Below, piece after piece: positions 32,499 through 42,153 of a stretch of DNA of 64,000 nucleotides. The notes below the pieces were generated by a model that made no database searches, was not told the origin of the DNA, and worked only from the letters and a program-made list of their open reading frames with translations. Every line of letters starts with the position of its first letter. Position 1 is the stretch's first letter. The DNA comes from Aquimarina sp040786285 (GTDB taxonomy: Bacteria; Bacteroidota; Bacteroidia; Flavobacteriales; Flavobacteriaceae). Where the stretch lies: contig NZ_JBFMKQ010000003.1 in assembly GCF_040786285.1 (NCBI RefSeq), positions 434,001-498,000 of the forward strand, given 5' to 3'. Made by a program: the position numbers and the translations under genes.

Positions 32499-35400
32499 AT
32501 GAAAAAACAGTCTTTACTAGTGCTTTTGGTATTTTGTACCATTAGCAGCATTCTTTTTGCACAAAAAAGCAATAAAGAACTTGCAAATGAATACCTAAAT
32601 GTAAAAGGGGAAGCCATTTTTAGCTTTGTTATCCAAAATACATCAGAGCTTAGTACCATTACCAAAGAATTATCAATTGTACATTATGATGAAATTACCA
32701 AAACGGTAAAGGTGATGGCTACTAAAAATCAGTTTTCTTCTTTTTTACAGAAAAATATTCCTTTTAAGATATCTGCAGAAGACAATATTGTCGGAAATAG
32801 GACTATGACCTCTGACATATCCGATAAAACTGCGGCCACTTTTCCATTAGCAGCATATCCAACCTATGCGGATTATGTAACTATGATGAATGAGTTTGCT
32901 ACCAATAACCCTACTTTATGTAAAATAGAAAATATTGGCGCTACCACAGAAGGGGACAAATCATTGTTATTTGTAAAATTATCTGATAATGTAAATAGTA
33001 ATGAGCAAGAACCAAGGGTAATGTATACTTCATCGATGCATGGAGATGAGATTGCAGGATATCCAATGATGCTTAATTTAATTGATTATTTATTAGGAGC
33101 ATATAATGATGCGAGTCACCCAAAACACGCAGAAATAAAAAACTTGTTAGATAACAATGAGGTGTGGATCAACCCTCTTGCAAATCCAGATGGTACTTTT
33201 AGAAATAGTGCTAATAATACTTCTGTTGCTAATGCTACCCGGGGTAATGCAAATAATGTAGATTTAAACAGAAACTACCCTGATCCAGATGATGGGGCAA
33301 ATCCCGATGGAAATGCATACCAAACAGAAACATTGGCTTTTATGGCTTTTGCAGAATCAAAACATTTTGTACTCTCTGCAAATTTCCACGGAGGGATTGA
33401 ATTGATTAATTACCCATGGGACACCTATGCTGGAGCACACCCCGATGAAGATTATTTTATACATGTTTCTGAAGAATATAGAGATCTTTGTCAGGCCAAT
33501 AGTCCAAATGGGTATTTTGATGCTTTGAATAATGGTATTACTAATGGATATGCATGGTACGAAGTACAAGGAGGAAGACAAGACTACCAGATTTATAACC
33601 ATAAAGGAAGAGAAGTAACTGTAGAGCTCTCTAATGCAAAAACGCCACCCGCTAATCAACTAGTGAACTATTGGAACTATAATCGTGATGCACTTATTGC
33701 TTTTTTAAATCAGGTAAATTATGGAGTTAGAGGTGTAGTTACCGATGCTGTAACTAATCAACCTATAGAAGCTAAAGTTACTATTATTGGTAAAGAAAGT
33801 TATGAATCATGGGTTCCTACAGAGCTACCCGAAGGAGATTATTATCGACCGGTAAAAGCGGGAACATATAATATTTTATATGAAGCAGAATGTTATGAGA
33901 CATTAACGCTAACCGGAGTTACAATAGCAGATTATGCTGCGGTGGTTCAAGATGTACAATTAACACCAATTGGTGGAGTTGCCCCAACGGGGTTATCGGC
34001 TTCAAATATTCAGGCGGTAACTGCTACATTAAATTGGCAAGCAACCGCTGGAGCTACCTATGATGTGCGCTACAGAGTACTAGGAAATACAAGCTGGACA
34101 ACTATTTCTTCAAATACCAATACAATCAATATTACTGGTTTAGCTGCTACTACGAGCTATGAAGCACAAGTTAGAGGTAATTGTGCAGGAGGATCAAGTT
34201 CACCCTATAGTGCATCGATAAACTTTACAACAACCGAAGTTCCATTGTGTGCAGGGATTAATAGTTTTCCGTATACGGAAAGTTTTGAATCTGGTTTGGG
34301 AGCCTGGACAAATGCCACGGGAGATGATATAAACTGGACACGCGATTCTGGTGGGACACCATCGAATACTACAGGTCCTTCTTCTGGGCAAAGTGGCTCT
34401 TTTTACCTGTATACAGAAGCTTCTACCAGTGCAAATCCACCAGGGAGTCCTAATAAAACAGCGCTGCTTAATAGCCCTTGTATTGACTTATCGGCTCTTT
34501 CTGGTGTTTCCTTAGAGTTTGGGTATCATATGTATGGCGCTACGATGGGTTCAATGGAGGTTCTGATTAGTACAAACGATGGATCAACATATTCCTCTAT
34601 CTGGTCAGAGAGTGGAAACCTTGGTAATACATGGAATCAAGCTTCTGTAAACCTTTCTAGTTACTCAGGTTCAGTAGTTAAATTACAATTTAAAGGTACT
34701 ACGGGTAGTGGCTGGAGAAGTGATATGGCAATAGACAATATCAAAATTTCACCTTCTGTAGGAGGAGATACAGAACCGCCAACGGCACCAACTAATCTTG
34801 TCACTTCTAATATAACAGGTACAAGTATTACGTTGTCCTGGGATTCATCAACCGATAACGTGGGCGTTACTGGTTATGACGTGTACCAGGGAACAACATT
34901 GATTGATTCTACGGTAGATGGTTTGATTAGTGTAGTATCTGGTTTAACTCCGAGTACGTCATATACATTTACTGTAAGAGCAAAAGATGCCGCTGGGAAT
35001 TTCTCATCAGCTAGTAATTCGGTAACAGGAACAACCCTAGAAGGAGATATAACTTACTGTAGTTCTCAAGGAAACAATATTAATTTCGAATATATTGATT
35101 TTGTCGGTATAGGAGGATTTAGTAACCCGTCTTCTGCTACATCTGGATACAGTGATTATACCAACTTAGATAAACCGACAGTAGATTATGGTGCCAATAC
35201 TATAGTATTAAGTGTAGGTTTTGCAAACTCTTCATATACAGAGTTTTGGGGTGTTTGGATCGATTTCGATAAAAACGGAACATTTGAAACTTCAGAGCAA
35301 GTAGTATCGGCCTCAACGTCGAGCAGTGCTAATCAATCTTATAATTTCTCTATCCCAACAACAGCATTAGAAGGGGAAACAAGAATGAGGGTATCTATGA

Positions 35401-35747
35401 AATATAATGGTGCACCAGGACCATGTGAAACATTTACTTATGGCGAAGTTGAAGATTATACCGTAAATATTGGTGGTGTTGTCTTTAAAGGAACAGATGG
35501 TGTTCAAAGCGATATATCTAATAAGATAATGTTGCATCCAAATCCTGTTGATAGTGGTTTTCTTTTTGTAAAAGGAATTAACAACAAGAATGCTTCATTT
35601 AGAATTGTAAATTATATCGGACAAACAGTTATGAATGATAAACTATTAGAAAATAAGGTTAATGTATCCAATTTACCTAACGGAATGTATCTTATAGAAA
35701 TTGAGAATGAAGAAACTACAGTTTTTAAACGATTTGTAAAAAAATAG
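32499..35747 (+). CDS. Secreted M14 zinc carboxypeptidase with FN3 and MAM-like domains and T9SS sorting signal
   Basis: This 1082-aa secreted multidomain protein begins with a signal peptide (MKKQSLLVLLVFCTISSILF...). The catalytic M14 domain (about 130-400) has 'SSMHGDEIAGYPMMLNLIDY' (zinc His and Glu), 'NPLANPDGTFRN', 'NFHGGIELINYPWDT' (third zinc His) and 'REVTVELSNAKTPP' (catalytic Glu). A carboxypeptidase-D regulatory-like domain follows ('GVRGVVTDAVTNQPIEAKVT'), then an FN3 domain near 495-578, a MAM-like domain near 590-755, a second FN3 near 760-845 and a 'GEVEDYTV' domain. The last about 75 residues ('LHPNPVDSGFLFVKGINNKN', ending 'RFVKK') are a type A type IX secretion sorting domain. 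Extracellular peptide degradation is the likely role. Confidence 0.95.
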   Translation: MKKQSLLVLLVFCTISSILFAQKSNKELANEYLNVKGEAIFSFVIQNTSELSTITKELSIVHYDEITKTVKVMATKNQFSSFLQKNIPFKISAEDNIVGNRTMTSDISDKTAATFPLAAYPTYADYVTMMNEFATNNPTLCKIENIGATTEGDKSLLFVKLSDNVNSNEQEPRVMYTSSMHGDEIAGYPMMLNLIDYLLGAYNDASHPKHAEIKNLLDNNEVWINPLANPDGTFRNSANNTSVANATRGNANNVDLNRNYPDPDDGANPDGNAYQTETLAFMAFAESKHFVLSANFHGGIELINYPWDTYAGAHPDEDYFIHVSEEYRDLCQANSPNGYFDALNNGITNGYAWYEVQGGRQDYQIYNHKGREVTVELSNAKTPPANQLVNYWNYNRDALIAFLNQVNYGVRGVVTDAVTNQPIEAKVTIIGKESYESWVPTELPEGDYYRPVKAGTYNILYEAECYETLTLTGVTIADYAAVVQDVQLTPIGGVAPTGLSASNIQAVTATLNWQATAGATYDVRYRVLGNTSWTTISSNTNTINITGLAATTSYEAQVRGNCAGGSSSPYSASINFTTTEVPLCAGINSFPYTESFESGLGAWTNATGDDINWTRDSGGTPSNTTGPSSGQSGSFYLYTEASTSANPPGSPNKTALLNSPCIDLSALSGVSLEFGYHMYGATMGSMEVLISTNDGSTYSSIWSESGNLGNTWNQASVNLSSYSGSVVKLQFKGTTGSGWRSDMAIDNIKISPSVGGDTEPPTAPTNLVTSNITGTSITLSWDSSTDNVGVTGYDVYQGTTLIDSTVDGLISVVSGLTPSTSYTFTVRAKDAAGNFSSASNSVTGTTLEGDITYCSSQGNNINFEYIDFVGIGGFSNPSSATSGYSDYTNLDKPTVDYGANTIVLSVGFANSSYTEFWGVWIDFDKNGTFETSEQVVSASTSSSANQSYNFSIPTTALEGETRMRVSMKYNGAPGPCETFTYGEVEDYTVNIGGVVFKGTDGVQSDISNKIMLHPNPVDSGFLFVKGINNKNASFRIVNYIGQTVMNDKLLENKVNVSNLPNGMYLIEIENEETTVFKRFVKK

Positions 35748-35770
35748 ACATACCATAATTTTATTAAATA

Positions 35771-35803
35771 AAACAAGCCGCAATGAATCATTGCGGCTTG
35801 TTT
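35771..35803 (+). terminator. Hairpin terminator after the M14 gene
   Basis: A 13-bp perfect GC-rich stem (35771-35783 with 35791-35803) with a 7-nt loop lies between convergent genes. The T/A-rich ends allow action in both directions. Confidence 0.88.
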
Positions 35804-35835
35804 CGTTATGGATAACTTAGAATTTAAAGACGAAA

Positions 35836-36045
35836 TTATTTCTCTTTAAAATCAATAATATCTTTAATATCTACTCCCATATAATCGGCAATTTTCTTAA
35901 GCCGTTCAAAATCTTTTACCAAATCCTTTCGCTTTACCACATAATCTCCTGCTTGCGGACTTACGCCTAGAGCTTTGGATATACCATACACCGTTTTTGC
36001 TCCTTTACTTTTTTTCAGAAGCCGTTTTAATTTCTTGTTAACCAT
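35836..36045 (-). CDS. Small XRE-like helix-turn-helix protein, 69 aa
   Basis: The 69-aa protein is mostly helical with a basic N terminus (MVNKKLKRLLKKSKGAKTVY). The region 'YGISKALGVSPQAGDYVVKR' followed by 'FERLKKIADYMGVDIKDIID' matches a Cro/C1-type HTH: 'ISKALGVSPQ' is the turn and 'LKKIADYMGVDIKDII' the last helices. It diverges from a small secreted-protein gene, and the 112-bp spacer has three TTGTATAT boxes. Autoregulation and control of that neighbour are inferred. The partial HTH similarity is my own reading. Confidence 0.65.
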   Translation of the reverse strand: MVNKKLKRLLKKSKGAKTVYGISKALGVSPQAGDYVVKRKDLVKDFERLKKIADYMGVDIKDIIDFKEK

Positions 36046-36069
36046 AATAAAATAAGTAAAAAGGAATCA

Positions 36070-36128
36070 AATATACAAATAAATTTTTATTAAAAAAATA
36101 CTTGTATATTAAAAAAATGTTTGTATAT
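36070..36128. promoter_or_regulatory. Three TTGTATAT boxes in a divergent spacer (candidate operator)
   Basis: AATATACAA at 36070-36078 is a perfect 9-bp inverted partner of TTGTATATT at 36102-36110, and TTGTATAT recurs at 36121-36128, 19 bp further (two turns of the helix less about 2 bp). Upstream of each direct copy is an AAAAAAAT stretch. This fits operators of the adjacent HTH protein. Confidence 0.5.
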
Positions 36129-36157
36129 TCGTGACATACTAATCAAATCATTGAACT

Positions 36158-36511
36158 ATGAAACTTTTATTGGCTATCACTTTATTTTGTATCTCTTTTG
36201 GAAATGCAGCACCTACACTTACAGAACCAATATTGAAGAATGAAAAGAATGAGAAAGAGAAGAAAAAAGATAAAGGAGAAAAGACATCACAGAATAAAAA
36301 CCTACACTCTTTAAAAAAATGGAAAATTACCATTGAGTATACCAACGGAACTATTATCTCTAAGACTATTGGCGTATCAGAAAACTCTGAATTAAGTGCG
36401 TTAGAAACCGCCTTTGCCGAAGCAGATAAATATTTGGTAAATAAAAAAAATGTAAAAGAATTTAGTGTGTCTCCAGTAACCGCTAATTATGTGTTGCTTG
36501 CGGGAGATTAA
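36158..36511 (+). CDS. Small secreted protein, 117 aa
   Basis: The signal peptide MKLLLAITLFCISFGNAAP is followed by a very lysine- and glutamate-rich segment (residues 25-50) and a compact C-terminal domain 'WKITIEYTNGTIISKTIGVS' to 'EFSVSPVTANYVLLAGD'. I do not recognise it. It is divergent from the HTH gene, and a terminator follows. Confidence 0.7.
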   Translation: MKLLLAITLFCISFGNAAPTLTEPILKNEKNEKEKKKDKGEKTSQNKNLHSLKKWKITIEYTNGTIISKTIGVSENSELSALETAFAEADKYLVNKKNVKEFSVSPVTANYVLLAGD

Positions 36512-36550
36512 GATTTAATCAATACCCTGAACTTACCTATTTTACCGAGA

Positions 36551-36580
36551 AGGACTGAGCTATTCAGTCTTTCTTTTTTT
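36551..36580 (+). terminator. Rho-independent terminator
   Basis: An 8-bp stem (36551-36558 with 36564-36571, one G-T pair) with a 5-nt loop and a T-run to 36580, 39 bp after the secreted-protein stop. Confidence 0.75.
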
Positions 36581-36629
36581 ATGTCTATACGTAGAACATT
36601 TTGCTTCGATACTGAAAATCACATGAAAT

Positions 36630-36681
36630 AAGAGGAAAATACCCCAGTATACTTATACATATATAGGGGTATTTTCCTCTT
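36630..36681. repeat. Perfect 16-bp inverted repeat, 20-bp spacer
   Basis: AAGAGGAAAATACCCC at 36630-36645 and its exact complement at 36666-36681 surround GTATACTTATACAT. It follows a terminator and lies 134 bp before the next gene. No target-site duplication or coding content is seen, so it may be an operator, a regulatory RNA or a remnant. The inner ACTTATACATA also occurs in the promoter region near 4536. The rest of the 36512-36814 spacer has no gene. Confidence 0.6.
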
Positions 36682-36814
36682 TCTTTGTTAAAGAATAATT
36701 CCTAAATTTATAGTCCTCAATTGTCATAATCAATTCCCCATTTTTAGTGATTTTTTATGTATAGGTATTGCTTAATTTTAGTGCCTATCTAGACTAATTT
36801 TATCTAAATAAACT

Positions 36815-37174
36815 ATGACACCATTGACTACTAATCGCTTGTATACTACACTACTATTTATTAGTATAGTATTCCTTTTTGCTTCGTGCTATTCTGTACG
36901 ATTAATAAGTACTAATGGGGCTCCTATGCCTGATCAAAATGAACGCGATGACTTTTATCGGGATAAAAAAGTGATTGTTTTAGATACTGTGATCAAAGCC
37001 AATATTGCAATAGACGACATTACTATTCCTGTTAAGAGGTTAGGTTGCGAGACAGGTAAGCTGTTTTCTGTAGAATATAAAGATACATTTGGCGGAAATC
37101 TCTTATACCTAATTACTTTCGGAAGTAAACGAAAAGTAAAAATCAAATATGTATGCATGAAACCTGAAAATTAA
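36815..37174 (+). CDS. Small lipoprotein, 119 aa
   Basis: The signal 'TTLLFISIVFLFASCYSVRL' contains a lipobox with Cys at about residue 25. The mature part has 'DKKVIVLDTVIKANIAIDDI', 'RLGCETGKLFSVEYKDTFGG' and ends with basic strands. Domain unknown. It ends 10 bp before the FAD oxidoreductase start, so the two are probably cotranscribed. Confidence 0.65.
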   Translation: MTPLTTNRLYTTLLFISIVFLFASCYSVRLISTNGAPMPDQNERDDFYRDKKVIVLDTVIKANIAIDDITIPVKRLGCETGKLFSVEYKDTFGGNLLYLITFGSKRKVKIKYVCMKPEN

Positions 37175-37184
37175 TAAGCAAAAC

Positions 37185-38801
37185 ATGGCAAATACTACTT
37201 CACATCCAAAAACGCATTGGGATACATTACATAAGAATGGCCCTTTTAACTTAAAATTATTACAGATAACACAGTTAGAAGGGAAAGCAAATATGCCTTC
37301 GGCTATAGATAGATATAATGATGCTGCATTAGAGATTCAGCACCTTATCAAAGAAGCTTCAGATAATAATGAAGGATTTCGGGCATACGGTGCACGTTGG
37401 TCCATGTCTAGTATTGCACATCAAAAAGATAGAATGCACTACAATAGTTATATGAACTTAGATCTTCCGATATTTGCAGATAGTGTTCATCCCGATTCTC
37501 CCTATGAAAAAAGCAATCTGTTTTTCTTTCAATGCGGAAACACAATAAAAGAAATCTCTCAAGCACTAGGAGCTCATGGAAAATCATTAAAAACTACTGG
37601 TGCCAGTAATGGTCAGACCATTGCAGGTTGTATTTCGACTGGGGTGCATGGTTCTGCGTTAGATGTAGGATCTGTGCAAGATTATGTGGTAGGAATAAAT
37701 TTAATTACCGGACCTAATCCAGAGGATATTGTATATATCGAACGACATACAAAACCTGCGCTTACAAATTCGTTTATACAAAAAATCAATGCAAAGGTAA
37801 TTCGTAATGATGGCTTGTTTAATGCTGCCTTGGTAAGTCTTGGTTCTTTTGGATTTATACACGGTATAGTTATAGAAGCTGAAGATAGGTTTTTATTAAA
37901 ACGATATGTAAAAAAAATAAATAAGAATACTGCACTCAAATTAGCAAAGACAATGGATTTTGCTTCTTCAGATTTTCGAATTGATGGAGAAATTGATGCC
38001 AACGGAAAACCTAAAAGACCCTATCATTATAAAGTTTTTATTAATCCATATACCGATGAGGATCAATATGTAATAGAGGCAATGTATAAAAAACCATACA
38101 CTTCTACGTATCCAGATCCATTTAATACTATAGAGAAATCAGTATATCGGGATTTGATATATTTATTGATAAAAATAAGTGAGAAATTTCCTAAAAGAAT
38201 ACCTTTCTTCATTAAGCAATTACAAAAACAAATATTACCAGAGGTAAACGAAGAATCCTTAGGAACACTCTATGAAACCTTTTGGGATGCTCCTTATCAA
38301 GGCCCTGCTTTTGCATGTTCTTTTGGTGTAGACAGTAAGGATTCGGAAAAAGCATTAAATGTGCTAATTGATCTTACAAAAAAAGAAGGTCCTATTCCCG
38401 GAATATATGCGATGCGATTTATTAAAAAATCTGAAGCTACTTTGGCTTTTTCTAAGTTTCCTATTACCTGTATGATAGAAATAGATGGTGTACTATGGAA
38501 AAAGAGCAGGAATCTTATGAGTTTAAAAGAATTCTCGCGTAGAATGATCCAGGTACTGCAACAAAATGATATACCTTTTACAATTCATTGGGGTAAGAAT
38601 TCTGATTGGGGTTTTCCTGGTTTAGTACAATATATGTATGGAGCTAAAGCATCAGAATGGAAAGAGTATCGTAATAGTTTATTATCAAAAAAAATGGCAG
38701 CTTTGTTTTCTAATGATTTTTTAGAGACTATAGGTTTATCAGATACTGTATTAGAAACAGAAGATGTTGATGAAGATTTAATTGCTTCCTTATTAGGTTA
38801 A
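37185..38801 (+). CDS. FAD-dependent oxidoreductase, lactone-oxidase-like (VAO/GMC fold)
   Basis: This 538-aa protein resembles the FAD-binding VAO family that includes D-arabinono-1,4-lactone oxidase and aldonolactone oxidases. The FAD domain shows 'FRAYGARWSMSSIAHQKDRM', 'FQCGNTIKEISQALGAHG' and 'GQTIAGCISTGVHGSALDVG'. Middle and C-terminal parts read 'LVSLGSFGFIHGIVIEAEDR' and 'IPFTIHWGKNSDW'. There is no clear signal peptide, so it is probably cytosolic. The substrate is unknown, most likely a polyol or sugar lactone. It is preceded by a small lipoprotein gene. Confidence 0.8.
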   Translation: MANTTSHPKTHWDTLHKNGPFNLKLLQITQLEGKANMPSAIDRYNDAALEIQHLIKEASDNNEGFRAYGARWSMSSIAHQKDRMHYNSYMNLDLPIFADSVHPDSPYEKSNLFFFQCGNTIKEISQALGAHGKSLKTTGASNGQTIAGCISTGVHGSALDVGSVQDYVVGINLITGPNPEDIVYIERHTKPALTNSFIQKINAKVIRNDGLFNAALVSLGSFGFIHGIVIEAEDRFLLKRYVKKINKNTALKLAKTMDFASSDFRIDGEIDANGKPKRPYHYKVFINPYTDEDQYVIEAMYKKPYTSTYPDPFNTIEKSVYRDLIYLLIKISEKFPKRIPFFIKQLQKQILPEVNEESLGTLYETFWDAPYQGPAFACSFGVDSKDSEKALNVLIDLTKKEGPIPGIYAMRFIKKSEATLAFSKFPITCMIEIDGVLWKKSRNLMSLKEFSRRMIQVLQQNDIPFTIHWGKNSDWGFPGLVQYMYGAKASEWKEYRNSLLSKKMAALFSNDFLETIGLSDTVLETEDVDEDLIASLLG

Positions 38802-38829
38802 TATTAAAGTCTTATTTTTGAGAACTATA

Positions 38830-39723
38830 TTATGATTGTTTTAATTTACTAATTGGTAAAGGTACATAGGTTTTATCTCCTGGTACTTTCGGAAATTCGT
38901 GATTTTGCCATCTTATTTTGGCTGCTTCAATTTTTTCTTTGCTTGTAGAGACAAAATTCCAATAGATATGTCTTTCCTCATCAAAAGGTTGACCACCAAA
39001 TAACAAAACATGAGTTTGGGGTTCTAATACTATGGTACAACTGTCTTCGACTTTAGATACCAGCATATTTCCTTGTTCTATATGATTATCACAGGCTTTT
39101 ACTGCACCTTTTACGATGCAAATTCCGATTTCACCTTTCAGTTCTCCCTTTATTTCTAATTCATACTGTTCTTCTGTTTTTATTTCAACCATAAACAAAT
39201 CAGAATGAACGGGTAGAGGAGAGGTATGCCCATATCCAGTACCTGCAATTAGGCGGTAATTTGCTCCGGCATCATTCCAACTTGGTAAATCATTGGTGTT
39301 CATATGGTGAAACTCTGGTTCTATATCCTCTAATGATTTAGGCAGAGCTACCCATATCTGATATCCATGAGCCGTAAATTCTTTCCCTTCTTCTCTTAGG
39401 TCATATGGTGTGCGTTCTGTATGTGTAACTCCTTTACCGGCAACCATCCAATTTACAGAGCCTGGTGAGATGCGTTGATTTGTACCGATACTATCCTGAT
39501 GTACTAATTCTCCTTCGAGCATATAGGTTAATGTAGATAAACCGATATGAGGATGCTGATCCACATCCATATAATGCCCATTTTTGATACGTGTTGGTCC
39601 CATATGATCAATAAAAATAAAAGGACCTACCATTCTCTTTTTTCTAAAAGGAATAAGTCTTCCTACTAAAAAGTCACCAATATCCCGGCTTCTTTCTTCA
39701 ATAATTAACCCCGTATTTGACAT
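38830..39723 (-). CDS. Pirin-family protein
   Basis: This 297-aa double-cupin protein has the intact metal site of pirins: 'DQHPHIGLSTLTYMLEGELV' with two His, then 'VHQDSIGTNQRISPGSVNWM' and 'GVTHTERTPYDLREEGKEFT' with His and Glu. The C-terminal cupin is 'LFGGQPFDEERHIYWNFVST'. Bacterial pirins often have quercetinase activity or bind partner enzymes, but the function in this host is unknown. It is a single gene convergent with the FAD oxidoreductase. Confidence 0.93.
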   Translation of the reverse strand: MSNTGLIIEERSRDIGDFLVGRLIPFRKKRMVGPFIFIDHMGPTRIKNGHYMDVDQHPHIGLSTLTYMLEGELVHQDSIGTNQRISPGSVNWMVAGKGVTHTERTPYDLREEGKEFTAHGYQIWVALPKSLEDIEPEFHHMNTNDLPSWNDAGANYRLIAGTGYGHTSPLPVHSDLFMVEIKTEEQYELEIKGELKGEIGICIVKGAVKACDNHIEQGNMLVSKVEDSCTIVLEPQTHVLLFGGQPFDEERHIYWNFVSTSKEKIEAAKIRWQNHEFPKVPGDKTYVPLPISKLKQS

Positions 39724-39980
39724 GATTTTTCTATATTTTATGCACTACTAAAGGTATATTATTTTCTGTATATATGAAGTTAAATATATATTAATCCAAT
39801 AGTAGACTCAGACTAAAATCCTCTTTTATAGATAGATGATCTATAAATACAATATTGTTGATGTTGATTACCTATATACGTTAAAATAATTTATTATCTT
39901 TTCATCTGTTTTATACGTTATGGCCTATTTCATTCGTTTACAAACGTAATCAACTAACATAATCAACCTTAAACCTACTC

Positions 39981-41294
39981 ATGGAAATTTTTTCTTCGTA
40001 CAATGTTATTATAGGAGTTTCACTTATTATTATTTTATCATTTATTTTTAACGGGGTTGCTAAAAAGACCAATATCCCTGCAGTATTAATGCTAATTATT
40101 TTGGGGGTAATTTTACAATATATCCTCAAAGCTTTTGGTGGAGATACCGATTCTTTTGGCCCTATTTTAGAAGTACTAGGAATTGTTGGGTTAATTATGA
40201 TTGTACTTGAAGCTGCCCTAGAGTTAAAACTTAAAAGTGATAAGCTAATGCCAATTCTTAAATCGATGGCAATAGCTTTAATTGGATTAGTAGCTTCTAC
40301 CTTTATAGCGGCAGTAATTCTAAAGGCATTAGTAGAAGGTATGACCATGCAGTCGGCTTGGTTATATGCAACTCCCTTATCTATTTTATCCAGTGCTATT
40401 ATTATCCCTAGCGTAAGTGCATTATCTGAAGCGAAGAAAGAGTTTCATATTTATGAAAGTACGTTTTCTGATATTTTAGGGATTATGTTATTTTATTTCT
40501 TAACAGGAAGGTTAAACCCGGCTGAAGATTCTGGAGTAGGAGGCTTTTTTCTAAATCTTATCCTTACGATTGTGATTTCTTTGGTTGCTAGTTATGCCAT
40601 TATCCTTATTTTTCAGAAGATAAAAAGTCAGGTGAAATTATTCTTGTTAATCGCAGTATTGCTACTGTTATATGGTTTAGGAAAAAAGATGCATTTATCA
40701 TCCTTAATCATTATCCTGATTTTTGGACTAGTAATCGCTAATATGAAATTGTTTTTTCAAGGAAGATTACGAGAGTACTTGGATTTTGAAAAAGCAAAAT
40801 CTATCTACCACGAATTGCATGTGATTACTGCCGAAACTGCTTTTGTAGTACGAACTTTATTTTTCGTCATTTTTGGAATTACGATAGTACTTTCTTCGTT
40901 GTTAAGTCTAAAAGTTACATTAATTAGTATTTTGATATTGATTTCTATTTATGCAATACGATATGGTTTGCTACGTCTTTTTATGGGGAAAGATATTTCT
41001 CCCCAAGTATTTATCGCTCCTAGGGGTTTAATAACTGTACTTTTGTTTTATGCGATTCCTGCAGAGGCAATGGTAGAAGGTTTTGAACCAGGGATATTAC
41101 TATTTGTAATTATAGGTACTAGTCTAATAATGACCGGAGGAATGATTAGAGACAAAAAGCTAAATCCTCCAGAGTTAGACGCCGCCGTTACCCCAGAAGA
41201 TAGTGTTGAAGAAACAGAATATTTTATTAACAACACGACTGATCTAAGTGATATTGATGATTCGATCACGCCCGATGCTCATGAAACCGAATAA
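39981..41294 (+). CDS. Monovalent cation:proton antiporter (Na+/H+ exchanger family)
   Basis: This 437-aa membrane protein has about 12 hydrophobic helices, starting 'FSSYNVIIGVSLIIILSFIF'. The signature transport region is 'ESTFSDILGIMLFYFLTGRL', followed by 'SSLIIILIFGLVIANMKLFF' and 'VFIAPRGLITVLLFYAIPAE'. It belongs to the CPA-type family that swaps Na+ or K+ for H+. An unusual acidic cytoplasmic tail (residues about 400-437, ending 'DSITPDAHETE') could regulate it. The gene stands alone; a WYL regulator gene begins 111 bp downstream. Confidence 0.88.
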   Translation: MEIFSSYNVIIGVSLIIILSFIFNGVAKKTNIPAVLMLIILGVILQYILKAFGGDTDSFGPILEVLGIVGLIMIVLEAALELKLKSDKLMPILKSMAIALIGLVASTFIAAVILKALVEGMTMQSAWLYATPLSILSSAIIIPSVSALSEAKKEFHIYESTFSDILGIMLFYFLTGRLNPAEDSGVGGFFLNLILTIVISLVASYAIILIFQKIKSQVKLFLLIAVLLLLYGLGKKMHLSSLIIILIFGLVIANMKLFFQGRLREYLDFEKAKSIYHELHVITAETAFVVRTLFFVIFGITIVLSSLLSLKVTLISILILISIYAIRYGLLRLFMGKDISPQVFIAPRGLITVLLFYAIPAEAMVEGFEPGILLFVIIGTSLIMTGGMIRDKKLNPPELDAAVTPEDSVEETEYFINNTTDLSDIDDSITPDAHETE

Positions 41295-41405
41295 TGAAAT
41301 GAGCCATAGTACTATCTTGTTGATTGATAGTCTTGCTTACTTATGTCTGAAAGAATAATATTGGTGAAAATTCCATCTGATAACTAGAAAAATATAATAA
41401 AACAG

Positions 41406-42092
41406 ATGAAACGCTTACATCGATTAACAGCAATATTAGTTAAACTGCAATCCAAAAGGGTAGTGCAGGCTGCAGAACTTGCCGATAAGTTCGAAGTTAG
41501 TTTGCGTACAATATACAGAGATATGCAAGCACTTACCGATGCAGGAGTGCCCATTGGTGCCGAAGCGGGTACAGGGTATTTTTTAGTAGATGGGTATTCT
41601 TTACCTCCAGTAATGTTTACCGAAAAGGAAGCCAACGCTCTGTTAACGGCTTCAAAAATCATAGAAACCAACAATGATCAATCTCTAATCCAGGAATATC
41701 AAGGAGCTATCGATAAGGTGATTGCTGTTCTTAAAACTACGCAAAAAGAAAAACTAGAATTATTAGAACAACGTGTTTTTACATATACAAGAAGTGAAAT
41801 CCTCCCCAGTAACTCATTATTGATAATACAACAGGCAATTACTGATTATAGAGTGTTAGAAATTAAATATACAGCAGCAAATAAACAGTTTACAAAACGA
41901 CAAGTCGAACCTCTAGGTGTTTATTTTACCAATAATATTTGGGTGATGATAGCATATTGTAGATTACGCAAAGACTATCGACAATTTAGAACTGATCGAA
42001 TCCTTAACCTTATTGAAAATCAAGAGTTTTTCCCGCCGCAACAGTTTACTCTCGAAGACTATTATAAAAAATATTACGAAACACATAATTAA
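41406..42092 (+). CDS. HTH-11/WYL-domain transcriptional regulator (YafY-like)
   Basis: This 228-aa regulator has an N-terminal HTH ('HRLTAILVKLQSKRVVQAAE', 'LADKFEVSLRTIYRDMQALT') and a C-terminal WYL domain (about 140-205) with 'VLEIKYTAANKQFTKRQVEP', 'IWVMIAYCRLRKDYRQFRTD'. WYL domains bind small ligands or nucleic acids and often control stress or defence genes. The following small lipoprotein gene (62 bp) may be its target. The gene is intact. Confidence 0.9.
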   Translation: MKRLHRLTAILVKLQSKRVVQAAELADKFEVSLRTIYRDMQALTDAGVPIGAEAGTGYFLVDGYSLPPVMFTEKEANALLTASKIIETNNDQSLIQEYQGAIDKVIAVLKTTQKEKLELLEQRVFTYTRSEILPSNSLLIIQQAITDYRVLEIKYTAANKQFTKRQVEPLGVYFTNNIWVMIAYCRLRKDYRQFRTDRILNLIENQEFFPPQQFTLEDYYKKYYETHN

Positions 42093-42153
42093 AAAAAACT
42101 ACTGACATAGGGTTGTCATATACCGGTTTTAGTTTTGATTAAAATTAATACTC

